From Nocardiopsis sp. FIRDI 009 (GTDB lineage: Bacteria > Actinomycetota > Actinomycetes > Streptosporangiales > Streptosporangiaceae): 64,000 nucleotides of DNA. The notes below the pieces were generated by a model. That model saw only the letters and a list, made by a program, of their open reading frames with translations. It made no database searches and had not been told where the DNA came from. Numbering within the stretch: the stretch's first letter is position 1; each line of letters opens with the position of its first letter. Shown here one piece after another: positions 19,642 through 27,330 of the stretch. Where the stretch lies: the NCBI RefSeq assembly GCF_003386285.1, contig NZ_QPNC01000005.1:1-64000 (forward strand). The letters run 5' to 3'. The translations under genes were made by a program, and so were the position numbers.

Positions 19642-20088
19642 TTGAGCGAGGTCATGTTGGTGCATCCGATAGAGGTGCTGCTGGTCGAGGACGATCCCGG
19701 GGACGTCCTCATGACCAAGGAGGCGTTCGAGGAACACAAGCTGGGCAACCGGCTGCACGTGGTCTCGGACGGCGTGGAGGCCCTGCGGTTCCTGCGCCGG
19801 GAGGGCGAGTACGCCGACGCACCCCGCCCGCACCTGATCCTGCTCGACCTCAACCTCCCCCGCAAGGACGGCCGCGAGGTCCTGGAGGAGGTCAAGGCCG
19901 ACGACGCGCTGGCGCACATCCCCATCGTGGTGCTGACGACCTCCGAGGCCGAGGAGGACGTGCTGCGCAGCTACCGCCTGCACGCCAACGCCTACGTGCC
20001 CAAGCCGGTGGACTTCGAGCAGTTCATCAAGGTGGTCCGCCAGATCGACGACTTCTTCGTCACCGTGGTGCGCCTGCCCAAGGGGTAG
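19642..20088 (+). CDS. Single-domain response regulator (Rcp1-like)
   Basis: A stand-alone receiver of about 144-148 residues with IEVLLVEDDPGD at the start, the phospho-acceptor Asp in LILLDLNLPRKDG, conserved Thr-Ser (LTTSEAEED) and Lys in YVPKPVDFEQF. No output domain. The long helix-alpha4/5 insertion is typical of Rcp1-type partners of phytochrome-like kinases. The TTG at 19642 has AGGGG 9 bases upstream; ATG 19654 is the alternative and has no proper ribosome site. Third gene of the phosphatase-kinase-receiver operon; probably a shuttle or phosphate sink. Confidence 0.88.
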   Translation: MSEVMLVHPIEVLLVEDDPGDVLMTKEAFEEHKLGNRLHVVSDGVEALRFLRREGEYADAPRPHLILLDLNLPRKDGREVLEEVKADDALAHIPIVVLTTSEAEEDVLRSYRLHANAYVPKPVDFEQFIKVVRQIDDFFVTVVRLPKG

Positions 20089-20097
20089 GCGGTGTGC

Positions 20098-20245
20098 GTC
20101 CTGGCCTCCGCTTCGGACCGTGGCCGGGCACCCGAAAGGCCGGGGGTCCTTCATCCTTGGCGGCGCCTGACGCTCGTTCCTCGCCAGCGGCTCGCCTCGT
20201 CTCGCGGAACCCGGGCGGCGCCCGGACGACAATCCCCGGGAGCGG
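20098..20245. repeat. Dispersed intergenic repeat, copy 1
   Basis: This stretch shares the core CCTCCGCTTCGGACCGTG, a CGGGC block and the later blocks CGCTCGTTCCTCGCCA and GGCTCGCCTCGTC with the copy near 46.4 kb, and the first part also with the copy near 21.8 kb. It follows the response-regulator stop directly. The arms around GGCCGGG and CCCGG are partly complementary, so a large folded RNA is possible. Confidence 0.6.
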
Positions 20246-20314
20246 CGGAGGCCCACAAGGGCACGGCTTCGGGTCTCCTGGGACGCCAGGCGGGTGAGCT
20301 GCGCGGTTTTTCGT

Positions 20315-20327
20315 TACGGTAAGGGGT
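20315..20327 (+). promoter_or_regulatory. Candidate leaderless promoter (-10 TACGGT)
   Basis: TACGGT (20315-20320) followed by 7 bases and the ATG at 20328. The AAGGGG between them lies too close to the start for normal Shine-Dalgarno pairing, so a leaderless transcript is the simplest reading. Confidence 0.5.
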
Positions 20328-20855
20328 ATGAGCTTGCCGGAACCGCGTGACCCCGCCGGGCCGTACCGCGTCAGCCTCGTGTGCCTGGGGAACATCTGCC
20401 GATCGCCCATGGCCGAGAAGGTCCTGGCCGCCGACCTCGAACGGGCGGGTCTGGGCGACCTCGTCGCCGTGGACAGCTTCGGGACGGGCGACTGGCACGT
20501 GGGCGGGGGCATGGACCCGCGCGCCGCCTCCACCCTGCGCGTCCACGGGTACCTGACCGACCACACGGCCAGGCAGTTCACCCCGTCCCTGCTCGCCGAA
20601 CGGGACCTGGTCCTGGCCCTGGACCTGGACAACCTGGAGGACCTGCGCGCGGTGGTGAGCGAACGGGGTGAGGAGTTCGGCTTCTCCGCCGACCGCCTGC
20701 GCCTGTTCCGGTCGTTCACGCCGGGGGCCGGACCCAACCCCGAGGTGCCCGACCCGTACTACGGCGGCGACGACGGCTTCACGGCCGTCCTCAGCATGGT
20801 CGAAGCCGCCGCCAAGGGCCTGACCGGTGAACTCGTCGTCCGGCTGCGCGGGTAG
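20328..20855 (+). CDS. Low-molecular-weight protein-tyrosine phosphatase
   Basis: A 175-residue phosphatase. The P-loop CLGNICRSP is at 19-27 (nucleophile Cys19, Arg25), and the general-acid motif DPYYGG lies near residue 143. Family length and fold order are normal; an N-terminal extension of about 12 residues precedes the domain. In actinomycetes these enzymes dephosphorylate protein tyrosine or arginine residues and sometimes influence antibiotic and polysaccharide production. Followed by a fructosamine-kinase-like gene in the same direction; pairing of the two is frequent in actinomycetes as far as I recall, but not proof of a shared role. Confidence 0.92.
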   Translation: MSLPEPRDPAGPYRVSLVCLGNICRSPMAEKVLAADLERAGLGDLVAVDSFGTGDWHVGGGMDPRAASTLRVHGYLTDHTARQFTPSLLAERDLVLALDLDNLEDLRAVVSERGEEFGFSADRLRLFRSFTPGAGPNPEVPDPYYGGDDGFTAVLSMVEAAAKGLTGELVVRLRG

Positions 20856-20950
20856 CCCGGGTGGACGGAGAGCCGATCGTGTGCCCCGTCGGCGGCGGTG
20901 ACGGTGACGGGGACCGGGAGGAGCGCCGCCGGGACCCGGTCACCGGAACG

Positions 20951-21805
20951 ATGGCCGAACGCCTGACCGCGCTGCTGGGCCGGGGCGTCCGCCGTGCCGC
21001 GCGGGCCGGCAGCAGCCATGACTGGGAGATCTCCTACGCCGAACTCACCGACGGCACCCGGCTGTTCGTCAAGTCCCTGCCGCGGGGGGCGCCGGCCAGC
21101 GGGGTGCTCACGGCCGAGGCGCGCGGTCTGGAGTGGTTGGGGCACGGGCCCGGGTCACCCGTGATCGACGTCGTGGCCTGGGACGAGCGCATCCTCGTCC
21201 TGCCGTGGGTGGCGGAGCGCGAACCCTCGGCCCCCGCCGCCGAGCGGTTGGGCCGCCAACTCGCCGGGATGCACCTGACCGGCGCCGACCACTTCGGGGC
21301 GGCCTGGCCCGGCTACATCGGCCCGCTGCCCATGGACCACACCCCCTCCTCCGACTGGCCGCGCTTCTACGCCGAGCAGCGGCTCCGCCCCTACCTGCGC
21401 CGGGCCGTCGACCAGGGAACGCTGACCCCCTCCGACGGCCGGCTCGTCGAGCGGGTGGTCGAGGCCGTCCCCGACCTGGCCGGGACCCCCGAACCCCCCG
21501 CCCGCGTGCACGGCGACCTGTGGAACGGCAACGTCATCTGGCGGGACGGGGGAGCGGTGCTGGTCGACCCCGCCGCGCACGGCGGCCACCGGGAGGGCGA
21601 CCTGGCCATGCTCGCGCTGTTCGGACTGCCCTTCCTGGACCGGGTGCGGGACGCCTACAACGAGGTGGCGCCGCTGGCCGACGGTTGGCGCTCCCGGGTG
21701 GCGCTGCACCAGCTCCACCCCCTCCTGGTGCACGTGTGCCTGTTCGGCGCCGCGTACCGGACCACCGTCCTGGAGGCCGCGCGGGCGGCGCTGCGCGGCT
21801 GCTGA
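20951..21805 (+). CDS. Fructosamine/ketosamine kinase family protein
   Basis: About 284 residues from ATG 20951 (the frame opens at GTG 20861). It shows the aminoglycoside-phosphotransferase-like fold signatures: LFVKSLPRG (ATP lysine), HGDLWNGNVIW (catalytic loop, Asp as base) and DPAAHGGHREGDLAM (metal-binding loop). HGDLWxGN with DPAxxxGHREADLAM is diagnostic of fructosamine-3-kinases, which phosphorylate sugars on glycated amines so that proteins can be deglycated. Lies 95 bp after the phosphatase gene, probably in one operon. Confidence 0.87.
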   Translation: MAERLTALLGRGVRRAARAGSSHDWEISYAELTDGTRLFVKSLPRGAPASGVLTAEARGLEWLGHGPGSPVIDVVAWDERILVLPWVAEREPSAPAAERLGRQLAGMHLTGADHFGAAWPGYIGPLPMDHTPSSDWPRFYAEQRLRPYLRRAVDQGTLTPSDGRLVERVVEAVPDLAGTPEPPARVHGDLWNGNVIWRDGGAVLVDPAAHGGHREGDLAMLALFGLPFLDRVRDAYNEVAPLADGWRSRVALHQLHPLLVHVCLFGAAYRTTVLEAARAALRGC

Positions 21806-21809
21806 CCGC

Positions 21810-21878
21810 GCTTGTTCCGGTCCTCCGTGTTTCGCTTCGGACCGTGTTCGGGCGCTCGAAGGGCGGCTCCCCGGGGCT
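21810..21878. repeat. Dispersed intergenic repeat, copy 2 (short)
   Basis: Matches the first 70 bases or so of the 46.4-kb copy: GCTTG, GGTCCTCCG, CTTCGGACCGTGTTCGGGCG and AAGG in the same order. GGTCC and GGACC form an inverted pair. It fills the gap between two convergent stop codons and may act as a two-way terminator. Confidence 0.6.
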
Positions 21879-21879
21879 C

Positions 21880-22863
21880 TCAGCCCTTGACGCTGCCCGC
21901 GAGCAGGCCGCGGACGAAGTAGCGCTGGAGGAGGAAGAAGACGGTCAGCGGTACGACCATCGCCACGAAGGCGCCCGCCGTGAGCCGGTGCCAGTCCTCG
22001 CCCCGGGTTCCAGCCAGTTCGGCGAGCTGCACGGTGAGCGGGGCGGTGGCGCTGTCGCCCCCGGTGAAGATGAGGGCGACCAGCAGGTCGTTCCACACCC
22101 ACAGGAACTGGAAGATCCCCAGGGACACCAGGGCCGGGGTGAGCAGGGGCAGCACGATCCGCAGGAAGATCCTGCCGTGCCCGGCTCCGTCCACGCGCGC
22201 CGCGTCGAACAGGGAGCGCGGCAGTTGCGCGACGAAGTTGTGCAGCAGGAAGATCCCCAGCGGCAGACCGAAGATCGTGTGCGCCACCCAGACGTTGGTG
22301 AACGCCATGGCCCCGGTGAGTTCCCAGGCGGGCAGGACCTGGACCCCGCCCACGCTCACGCCCTGGGAGAAGAACCGCAGGAGCGGCACCAGGGACATCT
22401 GGAGCGGGACGATCTGGAGGGCGAAGACGCCCAGGTAGATCCAGTCCCGGCCGCGGAAGTCGATCCAGGCCAGCGCGTAGGCGGCGAGCGCCGCCAGGCC
22501 CAGGACGAACAGCGTCGAGGGCAGGGTGATGACGATGGAGTTGACGAGGTGGCTGGCGAGCCGCCCGTCGCCCGCGGACCCGAACAGGACGTCCCGGTAG
22601 TTGTCCAGGGTCACCTCAGGGGAGGCCGGGAACGTCCACCAGCCGGTCGTGCGGATCTGTTCGGCGGGCCGGAAGGAGGAGACGAACAGCCCGGCGGTCG
22701 GTACGGTCCAGAGCACGGCGATCACCATCGCCGCCGCGCTGGCCGTCGCTCCGCTCAGCCGGGCGCGCACACGGGACGCGGGACCGCCGGTGCGTGAGGC
22801 GGCCGTGCGCTTCGGCGCCCGTTCCGCCGTGGGCGAGGCGGTGGGGGTGGTGGCCTGGGTCAT
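21880..22863 (-). CDS. Sugar ABC transporter permease (MalG/AglG type)
   Basis: A 327-residue inner-membrane permease. After a 35-residue Ala/Thr/Arg-rich cytoplasmic tail there are six membrane helices. The EAA loop LFDAARVDGAGHGRIFLRIVLPLLTPAL, which docks the ATPase, is well conserved. Its start overlaps the stop of the upstream permease gene (ATGA). Best similarity in pattern is to alpha-glucoside (AglG-like) permeases, but the sugar is not certain. No ATPase gene is in the operon, so a shared MsiK-like ATPase elsewhere is assumed. Confidence 0.9.
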   Translation of the reverse strand: MTQATTPTASPTAERAPKRTAASRTGGPASRVRARLSGATASAAAMVIAVLWTVPTAGLFVSSFRPAEQIRTTGWWTFPASPEVTLDNYRDVLFGSAGDGRLASHLVNSIVITLPSTLFVLGLAALAAYALAWIDFRGRDWIYLGVFALQIVPLQMSLVPLLRFFSQGVSVGGVQVLPAWELTGAMAFTNVWVAHTIFGLPLGIFLLHNFVAQLPRSLFDAARVDGAGHGRIFLRIVLPLLTPALVSLGIFQFLWVWNDLLVALIFTGGDSATAPLTVQLAELAGTRGEDWHRLTAGAFVAMVVPLTVFFLLQRYFVRGLLAGSVKG

Positions 22864-23837
22864 GAGAGCTCCCTCGCCTTGCGCGTGCGTCGGATCTGCA
22901 CGATCACCAGCGGGATGACCAGGAGGAAGAGGAAGACCGCCAGAGCCGAGCCCTGGCCCACCTGCCCCTGCTGGAAGGCCTGGCTGTACATCTCGTTGGC
23001 GATCACGCTGGTGCCGTAGTTGCCGCCCGTCATGGTGCGGACGATGTCGAAGATCTTCAGGGTCTGCACCGTGATGGTGACGAGGACGACCAGCAGCGTC
23101 GGCCACACGGTCGGCAGGGTGATCCGGGTGAACAGCTGCCAGGGGCCCGCGCCGTCGATCCGGGCCGCCTCGACCATCTCCGCCGGGATCGCCTTGATGG
23201 CGGCGGACAGGACCACCATGGCGAACCCCGCCTGGACCCAGATGAGGACCAGGATGAGGAGGAAGGTGTTGACCGGCTGCTCCAGCAGCCACAGCCGCGG
23301 CTGCCCGCCGAACCACACGATGATCTGGTTGAACAGCCCGTACTGCTCCTGGTCGGCGGGCCGGTAGGCGAAGACGAACCGCCAGATGATGCCCGCGCCG
23401 ACGAACGAGATCGCCATCGGCATGAAGACCAGGGACTTGGCGACCGGCTCGAACCGGGAGCGGTCGACCAGGACCGCGTAGACGAGTCCGATGGCGGTGG
23501 CCAGGAGGGGGGCGAACAGCACCCAGAGCAGGGTGTTGCGCAGGACCAGCAGGATCTCCGGCCGCTGGAACATCCAGACGTAGTTGGCCAGTCCGACGAA
23601 CTCCGTTCCGGAGCGGTCGTGGAGGGACAGCACGGTGGTGCGCACCACCGGATAGAGCAGTCCGCCGACGAGCAGGATCAGCGCGGGCGCGAGGAAGACG
23701 ACGGCCTGCCAGCGGTCGCGTTTGGTGCGGGGGACGTCGAGGAGGACGAGCACCAGGCCGATGACGCCGAGGAAGGCGGCGATCCCGATGAGCATCCACA
23801 CGATCTTGGGCAGCTCGTCGAGGAGCGAGAACTCCAT
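22860..23837 (-). CDS. Sugar ABC transporter permease (MalF/AglF type)
   Basis: A 325-residue permease with one extra N-terminal helix (IVWMLIGIAAFLGVIGLVLVLL), then the six core helices and the EAA loop MVEAARIDGAGPWQLFTRITLPTVWPTL. The extra N-terminal helix and the segment MTGGNYGTSVIANEMYSQAF are characteristic of the AglF branch. Couples with the downstream AglG-like permease by a 4-base ATGA overlap and with the upstream binding-protein gene by a 102-bp gap. Confidence 0.9.
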   Translation of the reverse strand: MEFSLLDELPKIVWMLIGIAAFLGVIGLVLVLLDVPRTKRDRWQAVVFLAPALILLVGGLLYPVVRTTVLSLHDRSGTEFVGLANYVWMFQRPEILLVLRNTLLWVLFAPLLATAIGLVYAVLVDRSRFEPVAKSLVFMPMAISFVGAGIIWRFVFAYRPADQEQYGLFNQIIVWFGGQPRLWLLEQPVNTFLLILVLIWVQAGFAMVVLSAAIKAIPAEMVEAARIDGAGPWQLFTRITLPTVWPTLLVVLVTITVQTLKIFDIVRTMTGGNYGTSVIANEMYSQAFQQGQVGQGSALAVFLFLLVIPLVIVQIRRTRKARELS

Positions 23838-23939
23838 GAAAGCCTCTTGTCGGTGCCGGGGCCCGGGATCCGGGCGAGGCCGGATCCCGGGCGGGGGAGT
23901 GCGGGCGGAGGCGGCCCCGGTGGGCCGTGTCGGGGCGTC

Positions 23940-25289
23940 CTACCAGGCGGACTCCACGGACTCCAGGACGTCGGAGGTGGGGGTTCCGGTCACCCAGTCG
24001 ACCATGCCGCCCCAGAACACGTCGGTGCCGACGGCCGAGGGCATGGAGTCGCTGGCGTCGAAGTAGAACACGGTGTCGGGGTCGGTCAGGACCTCCTGGG
24101 TGAACCGGTCGGTCGGATCGGTCAGGGTGGCGGGGTCGAGGTCCCGGTGGGCGGACACCCAGGCGCCCTCGGAGGCGCGGCTGTCGGCGTACTCGGCCGT
24201 GGACAGGTACTCGTGGACGGCGTTGACCTCGGGGCGGTCGCTGAAGGGGACGGCGAACTCGCCGCCGCCCATGACGGGCACCTCGGCGCCCTCCTCCAGC
24301 GGGGGCAGGACGAACCCGTAGACGTCGCCGTCTTCGGCGATCTCGACGTCCTCGTCGAAGTTGGCCGCGTAGAAGGAGCCCATCAGGTAGAGGCCGCACC
24401 CTCCGTCGAGCAGCGGGAGCCCGGCCTCCTGGAAGGAGGTGACGGCGATGCTGTCCGGTCCGCCGAAGGTGCCGTTGACGTACTCCTCGTCGAGGAGGAT
24501 GTCGCCGGTCAGGTCGAAGGCCTCCTCGATCTCGGGGGCGTCGAAGGGGATGTCGTGGGAGATCCAGTCCTCGTACACGTCGCCGCCGGAGGTGCGCAGC
24601 AGCACGTTCTCGATCCAGTCGGTGCCGGGCCAGCCGGTGGCGTCCCCGGACTCGAAGCCCACGCACCACGGCTTGGTGCCGGAGGCGGCGATGTCCTCGG
24701 TGAGCGCCATCATCTCGTCCCAGGTCCGGGGGACCTCGTAGCCGTTCTCGGCGAAGAACGTGGGGGAGTACCAGACCATCGACTTCATGTTGGCGCCGTA
24801 GGGGGAGCCGTACAGCTGCCCGTCGACCGTGGCGTAGCTGCGCCAGTCCTCGCCCCAACCGGCCTCGACGTTGGCGCGAACGCCGTCGGAGACGGGGAGG
24901 GCGTGGCCGTCCTCGACCACGCGCTGGAGCAGACCGGGCTGGGGGATGAGCGCGAGGTCGGGGGCGTTGCCGCCGTCCAGGCGGATGGGCAGCTGGGCCT
25001 CGAACTCGCCGCTGCCCTCGTAGTCGATGGTGATCCCGGTGCAGGCGGAGAACTCCTCCCAGGAGCGCCGCATCCGCTCGGCCTCCTCGTCCCGGATCGA
25101 GGCGTAGATGGTGACCGTGCCGCCGATGTCCGTCCACTGCTCGAAGGGAGAGCAGTCCATACCGGAGGTGTCGACGGTGCCGCCGCCGCCCTCACCGCTG
25201 AGGTAGCCGCACCCTGAGGCGAGGAGGACCGCGCAGCCGGCCGCCAGGAGCGCGCGGCCTCTCGGTGTACTGCTCCGTGTGTGTCGCAT
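23940..25289 (-). CDS. Sugar-binding lipoprotein of ABC transporter (AglE-like)
   Basis: About 449 residues. The signal peptide ends in a good lipobox LLASGC (Cys27). The mature part is a family 1 extracellular solute-binding protein (GTVTIYASIRDEEAERMRRSW..., PDLALIPQPGLLQ, YGSPYGANMKSMVWYSP, TWDEMMALTEDI). The ATG at 25289 has GGAAGGG upstream. First gene of the operon binding protein-permease-permease. The intergenic region before it holds CGCAA-N4-TTGCG, a LacI-family-like operator. An alpha-glucoside substrate is likely but not proven. Confidence 0.9.
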   Translation of the reverse strand: MRHTRSSTPRGRALLAAGCAVLLASGCGYLSGEGGGGTVDTSGMDCSPFEQWTDIGGTVTIYASIRDEEAERMRRSWEEFSACTGITIDYEGSGEFEAQLPIRLDGGNAPDLALIPQPGLLQRVVEDGHALPVSDGVRANVEAGWGEDWRSYATVDGQLYGSPYGANMKSMVWYSPTFFAENGYEVPRTWDEMMALTEDIAASGTKPWCVGFESGDATGWPGTDWIENVLLRTSGGDVYEDWISHDIPFDAPEIEEAFDLTGDILLDEEYVNGTFGGPDSIAVTSFQEAGLPLLDGGCGLYLMGSFYAANFDEDVEIAEDGDVYGFVLPPLEEGAEVPVMGGGEFAVPFSDRPEVNAVHEYLSTAEYADSRASEGAWVSAHRDLDPATLTDPTDRFTQEVLTDPDTVFYFDASDSMPSAVGTDVFWGGMVDWVTGTPTSDVLESVESAW

Positions 25290-25403
25290 GGCAACCCTTC
25301 CGTCGTCCGCCCGCGGGCGCCCGGTGGCGAACGACCACATCGGTGTGGCGTAGGTCATCTGTTGATGATGAAAGTCCCCTCTTGTCCACATGTCCAGACT
25401 TGT

Positions 25404-25438
25404 CGCAAAAACTTGCGTAACAATACGAAAACTTGCGA
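25404..25438. promoter_or_regulatory. LacI-like operator in the sugar-transporter/oxidoreductase intergenic region
   Basis: CGCAAAAACTTGCG (25404-25417) has perfect 5-bp arms with a 4-base centre. An imperfect second copy, ACGAAAACTTGCGA (25425-25438), lies 21 bp further on. Both share AAAACTTGCG. The region is unusually AT-rich and sits about 115 bp upstream of the binding-protein gene and 50 bp upstream of the divergent oxidoreductase gene. No LacI gene is adjacent. Confidence 0.5.
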
Positions 25439-25486
25439 CCCGATCTTGCTGGATCCCCGCGTGTCACCGGGTCGTAGATTGGGGGC

Positions 25487-26587
25487 ATGTCTGACGCATC
25501 CCACCGCCCCGGACCGGGCGCACACGACGGACCCGAGCTGCACGTCGCGCTGGTCGGTTACGGGAAGGGCGGCGAGGTCTTCCACGCGCCGATCATCGAT
25601 GCGGTCCCGGGGCTGCGCCTGTCCGCCGTGGTCACCAAGGACCCCGGACGCCGCGCGGCCGCCGAGGCCCGCTACCCGGGGGTCACTGTCTACCCGACCG
25701 CCGCCGACCTGTGGGCGGACGCGGACCGGTACGAGATCGCGGTCGTGACCACCCCCAACCACACCCACGCCCCGCTGGCGAGGGCCGCTCTGGAGGCGGG
25801 GTTGGCGGTGGTGGTCGACAAGCCGTTCGCGCTCACCGCAGGCGAGGCGCGGGAGCTGACCGACCTGGCCGAGCGGCTCGAACAGGTGCTCACCGTGTAC
25901 CAGAACCGGCGCTGGGACGCCGACTTCCTGACGCTGTGGCGGCTGGTCGAGGAGGGTGCGCTGGGGCGGGTGCACCGGTTCGAGTCGAGGTTCGAGCGCT
26001 GGCGTCCCGAGGCCAGGGGAACGTGGCGGGACAGCGGGTCGGTCGCTGACGGCGCCGGGATCCTGTACGACCTGGGGCCGCACCTGATCGACCAGGCGGT
26101 CAACCTGTTCGGCCCGGTCGCCTCGGTCTACGCCGAGGTCGACGCCCTGCGCGACGGGGTCGGGGCGGACGACGACGTGTTCCTCGCGCTCACACACGAA
26201 CGGGGCACCCGCTCCCACCTGTGGATGAGCGCGCTGGCCGCCCAGACCGGGCCGCGTTTCCGGGTGCTCGGGGACGAGGCGGCGTTCACCAGCCACGGGA
26301 TGGACGGCCAGGAGGACCGTCTGGGAGCGGGTGAGCGCCCGGACGCGCCGGACTGGGGCGTGCAGCCGGAGGAGGCGTGGGGAACCCTCGGGGCGGACGG
26401 TCGGGTCCGGCGGGTGCCCGGCGCCAGGGGCGCCTACCCGGAGTTCTACGCGGCGGTGCGGGACGCGGTCGGCGAGGGTGAGCCGCCGCCGGTCGACCCG
26501 CACGAGGTGATCCACGGGCTGGAGGTCATCGAGGCGGCCCGGCGCAGCGCCGAGACGGGGGCGGTGGTCGCGCCGAGCTCCGGGTGA
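25487..26587 (+). CDS. Gfo/Idh/MocA family oxidoreductase
   Basis: A 366-residue NAD(P)-dependent dehydrogenase. The Rossmann segment VALVGYGKGGEVFHAPII starts the domain, VVTTPNHTHAPLARAAL and VVDKPFAL (catalytic-site Lys) follow, then VYQNRRWDADFLT and the C-terminal alpha/beta domain with YDLGPHLIDQAVNLFG. The pattern is that of the YdgJ-like branch, acting on sugars or inositol-like polyols. TAGATT (25475-25480) lies 6 bases before the ATG, so the mRNA may be leaderless. Divergent from the sugar ABC operon, so it may act on the imported sugar. Confidence 0.9.
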   Translation: MSDASHRPGPGAHDGPELHVALVGYGKGGEVFHAPIIDAVPGLRLSAVVTKDPGRRAAAEARYPGVTVYPTAADLWADADRYEIAVVTTPNHTHAPLARAALEAGLAVVVDKPFALTAGEARELTDLAERLEQVLTVYQNRRWDADFLTLWRLVEEGALGRVHRFESRFERWRPEARGTWRDSGSVADGAGILYDLGPHLIDQAVNLFGPVASVYAEVDALRDGVGADDDVFLALTHERGTRSHLWMSALAAQTGPRFRVLGDEAAFTSHGMDGQEDRLGAGERPDAPDWGVQPEEAWGTLGADGRVRRVPGARGAYPEFYAAVRDAVGEGEPPPVDPHEVIHGLEVIEAARRSAETGAVVAPSSG

Positions 26588-26608
26588 TCCGGCCGCGGGC
26601 GGGGCTCC

Positions 26609-27193
26609 TCAGCCGCGGCCGTCCGCGCCGAGCGCGGCGTCGACGAACTCGGCGAGGAAGTCCGCCAGGGCCCGCTCGGCCTCCGGATCACCCGGGTCCG
26701 TGCCGAGGACCATCCTGGACAGCTGGGGGAGCATGTTCGGCAGGGCGGCGATGCCGATCAGGAGAAGGAGGGTGCGCCGGGTGCGGTCCGAGGGCGGCTC
26801 GCCCAGGGCCTCGGCCAGCTGCTCGACCTTGCGGGCGTAGGCGGGCGCGCGCTCGTCCTCCCCGGGCAGTCGGCGGTCACCGTAGTACAGCGACTCCCAC
26901 AGCAGGAGCCGCAGCAGGTCGGGGTGGTCGCGATGGTACTCGTGGACGTGCCTGACGTACTCGGCGGGGCCGGTGTCGTCCAGGGACACCACCTCGGCGA
27001 GCTCTTGGCGGGCCCCCTCGATGACGCGCTCGAAGAGTTTCTCCTTGCTGCCGAAGTACGCGTAGATGCGCTGCTTGTTGACCCCCGCCCGCTCCGCGAT
27101 CCGATCGACCCGGGCGCCGCTGATGCCATGGGCGGTGAACTCCCGCCGGGCGGCGTTCAGGAGGAGCGCACGGGTGGTTTCGGTGCGTGTCAT
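26609..27193 (-). CDS. TetR-family regulator
   Basis: A 194-residue regulator with an N-terminal HTH: TRALLLNAARREFTAHGISGARVDRIAERAGVNKQRIYAYFGSKEKLF. The C-terminal domain is of the TetR_C type (DHPDLLRLLLWESLYYG...LPNMLPQLSRMVLG). The minus-strand sequence TACCAT-GGGAGC-ATG suggests a leaderless start with the -10 six bases before the ATG. Convergent with the oxidoreductase gene and divergent from the DUF1537 kinase gene, which is the nearest candidate target. Confidence 0.88.
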   Translation of the reverse strand: MTRTETTRALLLNAARREFTAHGISGARVDRIAERAGVNKQRIYAYFGSKEKLFERVIEGARQELAEVVSLDDTGPAEYVRHVHEYHRDHPDLLRLLLWESLYYGDRRLPGEDERAPAYARKVEQLAEALGEPPSDRTRRTLLLLIGIAALPNMLPQLSRMVLGTDPGDPEAERALADFLAEFVDAALGADGRG

Positions 27194-27330
27194 GCTCCCA
27201 TGGTAGCCGGGTGCCAACCGGTTGGTTGCCCTCTCGCGGGTCACGGGTCCCCCGTCCGGAGGCGGAGGGCGGGCTTTGGCTCTATGTTGGAGGGAGGTTA
27301 CCCCAGCGTTTCGTGCGAAGGAGCAGTGCC

